Shown here one piece after another: positions 33,337 to 45,268 of a stretch of DNA of 64,000 bases. The stretch spans positions 620,001 through 684,000 of the forward strand of contig NC_065872.1 in NCBI RefSeq assembly GCF_933775445.1, written 5' to 3'. The notes under the pieces were generated by a model. It made no database searches. It saw only the letters and a program-made list of their open reading frames with translations, and was not told the DNA's origin. The translations under genes were made by a program, and so were the position numbers. Origin of the DNA: Argentina anserina (lineage: Eukaryota > Streptophyta > Magnoliopsida > Rosales > Rosaceae). Positions within the stretch are counted from its first letter, which is position 1; each line of letters starts with the position of its first letter.

Positions 33337-36191
33337 ATGGAAAGTTCACGAAACATGAGGGCAGAGAAGAGAGGCTATGAACAAGGTCCGGATGAGGATG
33401 GGGCTTATGATGAGACAGAACATCGCAGTCAAGAATCGAAGAGACCGAAGCTACCCGGTTTGGCTAGGTTTATTTCTTCTCTCTCTCTTCATGTTTAACT
33501 TCTTGTGCTTTGTTGGGTACTAATTGTATGAAATAGTTAGTTTTGGGTATCTTGTATTCATCTTCTGTCTATGACTCAATCGTCATGCTTGGATGAACTT
33601 GGGAAACATTAGCTCAATTGGGGATGCTGACATTTTTTGAATAATTGAATTCATGGAGGCATTGGAAATGATATGGTTGTTTGATAGTGTTCTTATTGAA
33701 CCATTTTTTTATATGTAAACTGTGTTTTGTTGTTGGATGATAATTGTTGGGTTATAAATCCAGTTACCAAGATCTCTTTGACCCTCAAACTTTCTTTAAC
33801 TTGAGTAATATCGTGAAGCTTAGTACTTTTCTGTCATTGGGCAACATGATTAATGTTGTGGAGTTTCCTCTGTTCAAGGCCTCAATTTCAAATTTTATTT
33901 CTCTATTGTTTATATGCATGCTTCGTTCAAATGCAGTGTGATTGTGGAATCCCTGAAGGTGGATAGCTTGCAAAGACTTGCCTCAACTTTGGAACCTATG
34001 CTTCGAAGAATTGTGAGTCAAATTTTCACTCTTTTAAGCTATTAGATGAACCTTTTCAATATGCTTGTCCACTGAGGGAAGTCCATCCTGCTGATTTTTT
34101 CCCTCTTTATAGTGTTTGAGGAGATTAACATTGTTAAACCTGTTAATGATTCTGTTACTTCAAAGCTTTGCATCATTCCTTAATCAATCATGGAACTGTT
34201 TCTCTATTGATTAATAGGTCAGTGAGGAATTGGAGCGTGCTTTGACGAAAATAGAACATGTTGAACTGCCTGGAAGGTTTGTTCCAACCAAATTATCTTT
34301 ATTTCGATGTCTCCACCTAAATGGTAGAATTAGTGATATATTGTTCACATTTTTCACTTCTGCCAGGTCTCCACCGCCCAGAATACTAGGCTCAGAAGAG
34401 AGAAATCTTCAACTGCAATTTAAAACAAAAATGCCACCGCATCTATTTACAGGTGCGAAGGTTGAGGGAGAGCAGGGAGCAGCGATTCATGTTGTGTTGC
34501 TAGACTTGAGTAAAGGCTGTGTTGTACAAACAGGACCAGAAGCATCTGCAAAGCTGAATATTGTTGTATTGGAAGGTGACTTCAATGAAGAAGTTGAGGA
34601 TGGTTGGACCAAAGAACATTTTGAAAACTATGAGGTAAAGGAACGTGAGGGGAAGAGACCACTTCTAACAGGGGATGTACAAGTCCTTCTTAAGGAAGGG
34701 GTGGGTACACTTGGAGAGCTTACTTTCACAGACAATTCTAGCTGGATAAGGAGTAGGAAATTTAGGCTTGGAGTTAAGCTTGCCCCTGGAAACTGTGAAG
34801 GAACTCGTATTTGTGAAGCGAAAACAGATGCTTTTTTGGTTAAAGATCACAGGGGAGAATGTGAGTTAGTTTTTGTAATGACTTCCTCAATTCATATCAT
34901 ATTTAAGCAATGTTTGTTTTGACCCTATTACTGTTTTTGTAATTTGAAGTGTACAAGAAACATTACCCGCCGGCATTGCATGACGAGGTGTGGAGATTAG
35001 ATAGAATAGCAAAGGATGGAGCTTTACACAAGAAGCTGATTAAGGCTGAGATTGTAACTGTTGAAGACTTCCTCCGTCTTCTTGTTAAAGATCCGCAAAG
35101 ATTAAGAAGTGTAAGTGTGTCATGCACTTAGTCAGTTTTAACTTGCTTTTGTAGGCTTTGTATGTTTTTCATCTTCTGTTTCTTTTATTTCCATATTTCG
35201 GAATGTAGGTACTTGGGAGCGGTATGTCCAATAGAATGTGGGAAAATACAGTGGAGCACGCAAAAACTTGTGTCTTGAGCGGGAAGCTTTATGTTTACTA
35301 CACTGATGAATCTCAAACCAAGGGTGTTGTTTTCAACCATATTTATGAGCTCAGAGGCCTCATAGCTGATGGACAGTTTTTCTCCTTAGAGTCCCTCACT
35401 CATAGTCAGAAGGTTTGTTGTTACTTTGAACACAAAGACATGTTTGTTTGTGTACTCTTTAGACTCAGTTCGCTTATTTGGATTTCGTTATGCAGGTCTC
35501 TGTGGATACTTTGATGAAGAGAGCATATGATAACTGGCATCAAGTCGTTGAATACAATAATATGATGGCTATGACTGCACCTGCGGCAGTAGCTACCAAC
35601 AACAATTCCTTAGAGCACCATTCTACAGCTACTCAAAGCAGGCCGCAGTATAACACTGATTTCAGCCAACAGTTTCGTATAGAAAATAATCATCCACCCG
35701 TCGTCCCTCAATTTGTTCCATTTGTGAGGTCTGATCAAACATCTTTGGTCAAGTTTAGCAACCCACAAACAACATTACCTAGCACCACAGGTTACATGTC
35801 ACTTGGAGGCACATCAAATTTTTCAACAGATTGGTCACGGCCGATTTATGGGAATGGGTTTGAGGACTATAATGTTGCAGATGAAATCCGGATTAGAAGT
35901 TCCGAAATGTTGGAGACGGATGACATGCAGCGACTTTTAATGAAGACATTTAGTATGGGAGTTGGTATCGGAACAGGGTCTAGTTTTGGTCATTCTGATG
36001 AAGGATGTTACAACTATAGTGCACAGTATGAGCCTCATGCAGCTCAATCAATCAGAAAAGAGAATGGAAAAAGCTCGGGGAAAGCTGTTGTTGGATGGCT
36101 TAAGCTCAAAGCCGCTTTAAGGTGGGGAATATTTGTTAGGAAGAGAGCTGCAGAACGGAGAGCTCAGCTTACACTTACAGAACTAGATTGA
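33337..36191 (+). CDS. CBP60: CALMODULIN-BINDING PROTEIN 60 family transcription factor (CBP60b-like)
   Basis: Plant-specific DNA-binding proteins that regulate salicylic-acid and immune genes; CBP60b-type members bind calmodulin at the C-terminus. Exons: 33337-33467, 33937-34012, 34218-34276, 34367-34860, 34950-35110, 35209-35412, 35496-36191; 606 residues from the chosen start [13 protein letters not shown] (an in-frame ATG at 33313 would add eight). The N-terminus has a basic [11 protein letters not shown] stretch before the conserved [20 protein letters not shown]. The central domain runs about residues 85-360 ([60 protein letters not shown]). The C-terminal [20 protein letters not shown] is a basic amphipathic helix suited to calmodulin binding. 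Intron 3 is exactly 90 bases and lacks an in-frame stop. Confidence 0.95.
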
Positions 36192-36704
36192 ATGTAATTG
36201 TTATGTTATTTTCATAGCCTGTTTATCATGGAAGTGACTTTTGTTTTGATTATTTACGTTTTTAATGCTTTGTTTGTTTCACGAGGGAATCAAATTAGGA
36301 GTTTAAATGTTTAATTATACAATGAAAATTGTTTATCTTTATTCTGTATCAAGAAATTGTTGCCCATTTGTCAATAAATTTCACCTTTCCCGGTCAGACA
36401 GCCAGAATATAGAGAACCACAGAAACACTAAAGAAATGATTAGTGGAGGGAGTGTATAAAAGGGCAGGCAATTCACTCTGCCTATCACTTAAAAATGAAA
36501 AGGGTCGAAAGAATTGAGAATATATATATATATCAGTTTTCCTATTTGCAATTGCAAGTACATAAGAAGTTGCTAAGGAAATAAGAAAATTGAAGATGGG
36601 TTAACAATTGCACGAGAGATGAAATTACACAACGATGTTCCCTTAATAGAGGGCATGAACTGCTGAAAATGCCATTCTCTTCTCCAGTAACTAACAGCAA
36701 TTTC
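36192..36704. other. Convergent 3' region of CBP60 and type-B ARR
   Basis: Both genes end here, about 510 bases apart; probably both 3' UTRs. A short (AT)n run lies at about 36516-36532. Confidence 0.6.
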
Positions 36705-39700
36705 TCACATACATGAGCCAAGGGAGTATGCATCACTTCCAAATTCTGCGTCCAGTAAGATATTCTCATCTTGATCCTGCACATTAATATCAAGTTCATG
36801 TTAAAATTCTGCTGAAGAGGAAGAGAAGGACTAAATATTCGGCAAATCAATGGTCCAAAGAAGAATGTGAAAAGCAACAACCCTGTTTAAATCTGAAATG
36901 ACCAAAATAAAACACATCAATACAGAACACTCTTGAGATAAGCAGCTAATCGTACCTGTTTCATTATCGTGCTCATTATATCATTCAATGATTCGTAATC
37001 ATCCTGAATGAAGCCATTAGGTGATCTTGTTTGCTCCAAGAAGTAGTCCTCATTTGGCTTCATCTTTGTCTCCATGGAAGACTTACCAGCCTCATTTGGT
37101 TGCACGAATATGGTTGTGGTCCCATTTAACCGGTCAACTAGAGACGAAATCCTTTCATAATTGTATACTGCATCATTTTGATCCAAACTGTGGATTACGG
37201 GGCCATCAATACCCAATGTAGAACCTGGGGAAGTTATGGCACTGAAAGTTTGATTCAACTGATGGTTGTATCCTGGCTCATGTTCTTCCCACCTTTGCTT
37301 TGACATGTAATTCAGTGTTGGTACAACATCGCCAATCAAGCCTTCTTGATTCTGTACATTTCCTCTTAATTCATCACCAGAAGCTGAGAGTGCACTTACG
37401 GAAGAAAACTCATTCAGACTGTTCCCAATTTGAGGCCTACTAGAACAAACCCCCAAGTTATCAGCATGCATTTGACCATGATTAAAAGGATCACTCATTG
37501 ACATAGCATTTGATGGAAAGCTAAATAAGTGTGCACCACCCTGAAAGTTTTCGCTACAACGACTGTAATCCAGAAAATTAGGGGAACCAGAGATGCCAAT
37601 GTCATATGATGCTTTAACAGAAGTTGAATTGCCAAACACTCCCATGCTATGTGTTTCTTGTGGTATGCCTTGTAACACCAAAGGGTTGCTCGAAAAATTG
37701 GAATCAGAAGGGAGTGTGCTAGAAGACACTCCAGAATCCTGAAATGTAGATGATATTCTGTAAATTGTTGAATCATTGCCGGGATAGGACTTTGGATTGT
37801 GGGTGATGCACTTGCTCTGCTGCAACGGATTGAGCTCTGATAATGCTGGAGTAGCTTGGAATAAATTTGGACTTTGGTGTGGAGGCACAGTTGGCTGGAG
37901 CTTTGCAAAATGATTAATATAGTTGTTCAAGTTTTGGGAGTGACCAGGCTGGACCAGACTGGAAGAAGTAATTCCTCCTGTGGGCAAACTAACTGGGGAG
38001 TTTAATCTACGAAACATCCCACCAGATGTGTATGTCGATAAAGTAGTATTTGGCATTCTCCCTGATCTCAAGGAGTGCAGATCTCTAAATCCATCTAGCC
38101 CACCCAGGCGTCTGTACGATGACTCTTTTCCTCCCAAAGAAGCAACCATGCCACTACTTATTCTGTTAAGATATTGCCTATATTTCTGTAACTCAAAATG
38201 AGAGTATCACCAAGAAGTTCTGGATCAATCAGCAGCCTTTTGAAAATCAATAATAGCTAGAATAAAATTAGGTAAGCAAGCAATTCCTTTCAGAACAATA
38301 TTTCCTGCAGCAAAGTTGTTCTGAAAATAAGACAAGGAGAGATGAGTACCTGTAGATGGCTGGCCACATTTTCCCTTGAGATCCCTTCAACATCCATCAG
38401 GTCAAGAATTTTCTTTGGAACAGCTCCTGATTGTAAATTAAAAAGAAGGAAGGAGAAAGACAGAAAAAGAGCATCAGTAAAGACATTCAATATACAACAA
38501 ATTCACCAAAATAGCAGCAGAGACTCACTTTCAACTCCCAACTGATTTACAGCCGCAACAAACTTTCTGTGCAACTCCCCAGACCAAACTACCCGAGGCT
38601 TCTTCTGACTCAATGAGTCCTCAGTCTCATGTTCATCATCTTCACTTTCTTCTTCCTCATCTCGATATTGATCCTTTCTTTTCTTGTTCAGTTTTCCATT
38701 CTGATCTGAACTACCTGTTGGTGAAGGCCCTTGTACACCTTCTCCAGTTTCATTGCAAGCCTTCTCTTCAATGGAAGACTTCTTTTGGTCCTTGGTGTCG
38801 GACTTCTTTTTCCGGATAACATGTTGCCAGATATTCTTGAGCTCTTCAATTCTAACAGGTTTCAACATATAATCACAAGCACCATGATCTATCCCCTTCA
38901 TTACCAGTTCAACATCACTGTACCCTGACAACACTGTCACACGACCGAAAAAATTGGTCAATACCACAGTTCTTCCCTACTTCTTAAACAATCACTATCC
39001 ACAATCAGGTTTTCGTACTAAAATTATGTTCACAAAATATTCCACTATTGCACTAAAGTCCAATTAAACAAGACTAACAATCCAAAACATCAAGAGTAAT
39101 TTGATGCTTACTGATCACAGGTAAGTCCATCTCAAGCCCCAAAAGTTCAAGGAGCTTAAAGCCATCCATGTCAGGCATATTAACATCACTGATCACCAGG
39201 TCATACTTATTTCTGTTTTCCCTCAACATTTCCAATGCCTTGACTGCCTGATTGGTAGTAGTAACTGCAAAACAAACCAAAACCCAAGTTTGAAACAAAT
39301 GTCCACAATCAAACAACAAAAAGACCACACCACAACATAAAGACAGAAACTTCCTGACAATTCCAATTTCTAATAGTTTCATCTCCATATTGTCAAGCAC
39401 AGATGGTCAGATAGTATTTCAGCATACAACTAAAAAACGAAGGGACTTTTTGCAAAAATTTAGAGTCGTAAACAACAAAACATAAAGTCCGAACAGAGAT
39501 TGAGACGGTGTATACCACAAACAAACTCGATCTATTACCTTAAGTGAAACAGACCAATTTAGAATTCGAGAACAGAGTCCGTACAATACAATAGTAAAAG
39601 AAAAAGGAGACGTAATTACCATGATACTTGCACTTGCGAAGCAAACCCTCCAAGAATTTGAGACAAGTCGGGTCATCGTCGACGGCCAGAACTCTCATAC

Positions 39701-39737
39701 CCTCCGGAAACCGGTCCCTTCGGTCCTCCACAGTCAT
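36705..39737 (-). CDS. ARR-B: Type-B two-component response regulator (ARR18/10/12-like)
   Basis: Nuclear transcription factor at the end of the cytokinin phosphorelay. Exons: 39620-39737, 39112-39264, 38529-38933, 38350-38426, 36956-38185, 36705-36776; 684 residues. The receiver domain (about 14-130) has the acidic pair in [15 protein letters not shown], phospho-acceptor Asp66 in [13 protein letters not shown] and the conserved Lys in [10 protein letters not shown]. An acidic linker follows ([16 protein letters not shown]). The GARP/Myb-like DNA-binding domain is split over exons 3-5 ([48 protein letters not shown]). The Gln/Ser/Asn-rich C-terminal half suits an activation domain. The final small exon encodes [13 protein letters not shown], the conserved tail of the ARR10/12/18 group. 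All receiver residues are present, so it should be functional. Syntenic with At5g58080 (ARR18). Confidence 0.96.
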
Positions 39738-41673
39738 TGTGACTCACCCAACTTCACAAAAAAAAAACATGAGAAACAGAGCAAAACCAAACAAGCAGAT
39801 TATCACAAACAAGTAAACCAAACGATGCAAACTTTCTGATAGCAAACTCAGCTTTCTGGGTTATAATTTGAACATGCCAATAAGAAACAAGGAGGGATCA
39901 AAAACTGAGAAAGTGGCTAGAGAGAGAGAATGTGGGTAGAAGTAAAAGCTGTACAAATGGACAATGATGGGGATGGCCAGAGGAGAGTGAAGGATTCATC
40001 CCAACATAATCAAAAACAAAAACAAAACATAAAAATCTTTAATCTGAGTATTTTATATGATATGAAACTCTTACTTTATCTCTTCCGGTCGTTCTAGTTT
40101 GTTATCAGTCGTTCTTGTTTGTTATCTCTCTTCTGCCACCTTGTCTGCTTTATCTTCTAAAAACCCAACACGGAAAATAAAGCTTCAACCTTTGCTCATG
40201 GGATTTCAGTATTAAATATTATACTGAACTGCTTGCTCTATTTTTATAACTAGGGTAAACTCAGAGTAGGAAGACTTTTAGGTTTTTGATAAACATAGGT
40301 GAAGGTCAATGTTACCTATCATCATTTTACCAAATTAAAGTAATTTACTCATCAATTAGATAATTCTCCTCTTTTATTGGATTTACATCAGGGTAACTTT
40401 TTAATTAGAAGGAAGTGGTAATTATCTAAATGCAAAACTAGGAAAGGCAGATGGATTGATGAGTTGTTACTTATTAGGAAATGATGGTAAAGTAATAATC
40501 AGTTGCAAACATAATCCCACTAATTACTTGGGACTTTGATGAGAATGATATGATTCTCATCCTCGTTTTTACTTTTTTTAGGATGTTTACTTTCAATTCT
40601 TTCATTCGTTTTTGAAATGCCATATTTGTACTCTATGCTCTTGTATTCAAGAGGGTGTCCATTTGGGCTTGATAATAGAAATACGAAAATAATCTTCAAA
40701 ATAACATATCAAGCTGAGTCACATAATCCAACTAATCTAATTTCGATGAATTTAATTATGTGATCATTCTTGGTACGTGCTCATATATAAGGGGGACTCA
40801 CATAGCTTCTCTAATCGTGGAATGATCAATCTCTCACCAGTTTAAAATTGAGAGAAACTCCAAAAAAAGCGAACATGATATGAAGAGAAAATCTTAATCA
40901 ACTTGAATTCAAATGACAAAACTTCTATTGTATATAGGGTAAGATCATACGCCTTATCCAAGAATGAACAATGCAAGTCTATTTGAAAAGATGTTCATTT
41001 TTCCTTTTGAGAATGAAGATGCACATCATCATTTCTAAACTACAAATGACCTATTGGGATGGTTATGGATTTCTTACTAATCAAGAACAAAATACTAGGG
41101 TAAATAGAATTAAACTAGGAGCGTGGAGTCCACGTTTAGCAAGAGAGAGTCGAAGGATGCTCGGTTGAAGTAGTCAGACTTGACCTAAGACCTTTGTAAC
41201 CAACCAATGAACCGAAGTACACTTCTCCAAGGCCATCGAGGACGAGGCTACGTTTCGCAAAACGATTGGGTAAGCTCAGTTGTCGCGGGACCCGCTTCAG
41301 ATTCCCGGAGTTAAACCCAGACCCGGAATGAAAATACCAATTAAAAGAAAAATGCAGCCTTCACGGGAAAACGACACGTCGGTCCCAGGATCAGAGAGAC
41401 GACAGTGCGCTGAGGTTATTGAGTCCCACACCTCACATGCGGTTCCGTTATGCCGGTTACCAGCAGCACGTGACCGTGGCGCACACAGAGATAGCTCACG
41501 GTGCCGGAATCGGAGTAGAGTGACCAATATTTGCATCCGGCATCTGCTAGAGAATTCTCTTCCGAAGTTACGTGTGAATATATTTGATTGAAAACGCGAA
41601 GCAAGAAAATCGGAAAATAAGTCGTCTTTAAATTAGCAATGAGGCAAGGCAAAGTGTGAATAATACGTTGTTA

Positions 41674-42092
41674 CAATGATGCAAGGCAATGTGTGAGAGC
41701 AAAGTGTGAATAATAAGAAATATATTATTCAAGCTATATTTAATTGTTGAGTTGTAGTTATTGCTCAGTTGTATTTGATATTAATTTCAGTATTAATTGT
41801 TGATTGAAGACTTCTCATTCTGCATTAATTGCTGATTGAAGACTTCTCCCGTTTTGCATTAATTGCTGATTGAAGACTTCTCCCGTTCTGTATTAATTGT
41901 TGATTGAAGACTTCTCTCGTTCTGCATTAATTGTTGATTGAAGACTTCTCATGTTCTGTATTAATTAGCAATTAATGCTGAAAATTAATGTCAAATACCA
42001 CTGAGCAATAACCATAACTCAACAATTAAATACAGCTTGAATAATACGTTTCGTATTATTCACACTTTGCTCTCACACATTGTCTTGCATTG
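41674..42092. mobile_element. Foldback (long inverted-repeat) element with internal 34-bp tandem repeats
   Basis: The left arm, about 41674-41800 (reading CAATGATGCAAGGCAATGTG and onward through TGTGAATAATA, TATTCAAGCTATATTTAATTG, GTTATTGCTCAG), is an imperfect reverse complement of about 41965-42092. The arms are roughly 120-130 bases and about 90 percent alike by eye. The middle is filled by five tandem 34-bp units. No open frame is present, so it is non-autonomous. I could not fix a target-site duplication; superfamily unknown. Confidence 0.8.
41801..41968 (+). repeat. 34-bp tandem repeat, five copies
   Basis: Units begin TGATTGAAGACTTCTC and end TGCATTAATTGT; starts at about 41801, 41833, 41867, 41901 and 41935. 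They form the centre of the foldback element. Confidence 0.9.
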
Positions 42093-42754
42093 CAGCTCTG
42101 TCTGCACAACCATGTTTACCACTTGCAGCTCTGCCCAATGCTCCAATAGTACATGAAGAGAGTCTCTCTTGTCTTGATTAGTATCATAACTATCATGCCA
42201 TAGGAGTGTAATCAGCAGCGTTCTTAGTTCCAAACCCAATCTTGTTCAGGCTAGGAGTGAATTGTGAATGGGTTGATGTTGTGAATGTGAATGTAGCTGG
42301 TGTCTGAAACAGAAGACTAGTTTGGTATGGGCTGACGTTTTCAGTTACGCACTCATTTTTCAAGAGTCTGAGTGTGTTTTGTGAATGGAAAATCTGAAAC
42401 AGAAGATTAAATGTTGATGATGATTTCATTGCAAACCATGTATTCTCTTTTCTGAAAGTGACGATAATCTTTACATAAAGCTCCGTTCCTTTTAATTACA
42501 CATATGACATCCAGATCACCAGGAACTCAGGAAGGAAGCAGTGAAGATGACTATCTAAAGGAACATCTAGATCAAACACTATGCATGATTTCCATCCATT
42601 CATCTAACAAGAAAAACACCAAGCTTGATAGCTCCGCCAAAGATTCGTTCACGATACAAGCAATTATAGCTATTAGTGGACATAGGATCACACTACAGTG
42701 GGATTCTCTGTTTTACATTCCCTAATACTTCTCAGAAGAAGTAACAATAACCAG

Positions 42755-45268
42755 CTATTTTTTGGAAAATCTCAAGCACTTGTTGTGTTTTACTTCAATA
42801 CTTGGGGTAGGAGTGAGTTCCTTCTTCGCCGGATTTGCGAGTGAGAGCTTCTCCATCGCATTTATGAACTTGCGTAAGTGCTTAATGTACTCTGGATACG
42901 TTTCTAGGTTGCAATGGCCTCCGCCCTTGACCCATAAGGGGTCATATTTTTCCTTGGCAAGTTCCCATAAACGCTTCCCATGGGACAAATCGACAATGTC
43001 ATCTTCTGTTCCCTGCAAAGTCCATTGATAAACATGTATTACTAATAGCAGCATATCAATGTATGGAACCAGAACCAACAATCAAGCGGAGAACAATAGG
43101 TTAAAAACCAGTTCTAAACTTCTAATGTCAATTTCTAGATAAGATAATTTTCAGAATATCTTGCCTAAGACAGTATAATGAGAACCACCATTTGTCAAAC
43201 GCGGAAAACCTGATAATAAGTAGAGATCTACAGACTGGAGATCAACTACCAATATCTTCTTCCTTCTACTTAAGATTCCAACTAAGTTTTTCGCTTGCTG
43301 GAAAACCTATAGAAGTCTCCCTTATGAAATATATAAGCCACATTTTGAGTAGGAAACCATCACGAGTAGGATCAGTCCCAAGGTCCAGCTGTTATTATGT
43401 CACTTCTTTACTAACTAGTAACTACCTTGCCAATAATTATTCTACCAGTCCTTCTAAATGCTATGAGACATTAAGCAAATGAACTAAGCTAGCTAGACAT
43501 AAATAAACTTCTGTTATGTATGGATGAAATATGTTTATGTTCACTTTACCAGCCAAGTTGATAACAAAAGTTTTCTGGTTGAGTAAAACATTCAGTTAGG
43601 CTTCTAGGGATAGGTCATAGCAGTTAGCAGAGGCCATTTTCCAGAAATTCTATGGAGTTGAATCGAATTTAGATAAGTTGATATCACCCTTTTGAAAGAA
43701 ATGAAGTCTATGAATATCACATAATTTACATGTCTTTGAGGAAGAGGTTATCGAAGGAAATGTTTTCATTTCAGAGTGCAAAAGAAAATTGCAAGAGGAG
43801 GGATGAAGATACTTACATGTATAACTAAGACCGGACAGGCAACATGCCGTATTTTGTCTATATTCTGCACATATCGGACAATGCTTTTCAATACAAGTTC
43901 TGAGTAACCAAGACTAGCACCAAAATGATAGATCACATGTTAATCAAACTTACTTTGAAAATGTCGAACCAAAATGTCACTCTGATATTATACAAGACTC
44001 GTATGCCTGAAAGTATTGCACTATGAAGAACAACAGCTCTCAGTCTCTTTAACCGAGCAGCCATGTGCAGTGTCGGTCCGCTTCCAACAGATTGGCCGTA
44101 AAGTATCAAATCCTCTTGCTTTACTCCATATTCTGTCTTTAAGCAATTGTACACAGCTTCTATGTCGTAATAGGTGTTGAACTCGGATGGCTAAACAATT
44201 ACCAACATTAGCATCAGTGTCACTCACTCACAGTTACCTAAAACAAGTTCAAGTCTGTTGTAGATGCTCTTCATAGATCACTCAATTCTTACCTTACCGC
44301 TGGATGCTCCATATCCCGAATAATCATAGCTGCACATTGAAAAATAGGTGAAGTTAATATACAGTAAGGTTCGCAATTACTGTAGCACGCAAATCAGCTC
44401 TTACACTTCACACAAGATTTGAATGTCCCGACTCCTTTTAGATTTTAAACAATGAATGCTGACATAGTAATTTCGATGTCTAAACTCCAAACACGATCAT
44501 ATTCAATGCATCTACTCCAGCCCCCAACCCCCATGGAAAACACACCATATAAAAGAATGAAACTTGAGCTAAAGCTTTGTTCTTTGGTTATAAGAGCCAT
44601 CGATATTGAAATCGTAGATAAAATATTAGTATTTTCGTTTCCTTTTCGGGTCAACAAAACAAGCATGAAATCTCAGCAGCCTAAAATTCAAGCCTCCTTC
44701 CAGACTCCAACATTAAAACCTATTAAACTAGGAACATCAAATGAATTCCATAACCAAGAAACAGAGAAAACATGCAACAATACATTACCATTTCTCCACT
44801 TTTATTAACAACTCAACCAAAGTATCACCCTTTAGATAAAACAAAATCTATTCAATCCATTCAATAAAAGGAAAGAAAAAATATTACAGAATGGCCAAAC
44901 CAGAAGGACTCATGTCATCATAGTAATCCAAATCCAATCCAAAACCAAACGGAAATAAATAAAATTCACCTCATGATATTAACCCTGAGGTGAGCCCTGA
45001 GCTCAATGAAGAGCTCATGCATCTGACCCAAATCAGCAGCATTGCCATGCGAGTAAAGAATGGTGAACCTGGCAAAAGGGTGCTTCCAAAACGTGGCAAC
45101 GACTCTGTTTCCTCCTTTGGTCTCAAGCAAATGCGCCTCCATGTTCTTATCTGCCGAGACTCCAGAGAACACAACCTTCCCTCCCTCGTCTTTCGACACA
45201 TGATACGTCGGCGGGTCTGGTGGAAAGAACGCAAACTTTGCAGCCACACCAGCTGTTACATTGCCCAT
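42755..45268 (-). CDS. Alpha/beta hydrolase, ABHD17-like
   Basis: Serine hydrolase of the ABHD17 family; animal members remove palmitate from proteins, while plant substrates are not established. Exons: 44970-45268, 44293-44329, 43954-44190, 43817-43864, 42755-43012; 292 residues. The start MGNVTAGVAAKFAFFPPDPP is the typical family N-terminus. The oxyanion region is TILYSHGNAADLGQM and SYDYSGYGASSGKPSE. The catalytic triad by position is Ser146 in YGQSVGSGPT, Asp211 in HGTEDDIVD and His240 in GGGHCNLE, all present. The family lid-like segment VVLHSAILSGIRVLYN is also present. The C-terminus is a short basic tail. Introns are GT-AG and phases agree. Nothing suggests inactivation. Confidence 0.94.

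Larger units (their letters stand above)
39738..42754. other. Intergenic DNA with foldback element
   Basis: 39738-40200 is the promoter and leader of the type-B ARR. 41100-41580 is clearly more GC-rich than its surroundings and contains a G-box (CACGTG near 41466), but no gene was recognised there. A foldback element occupies about 41674-42092. The remaining DNA up to the hydrolase stop codon has no feature I can support. Confidence 0.5.
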
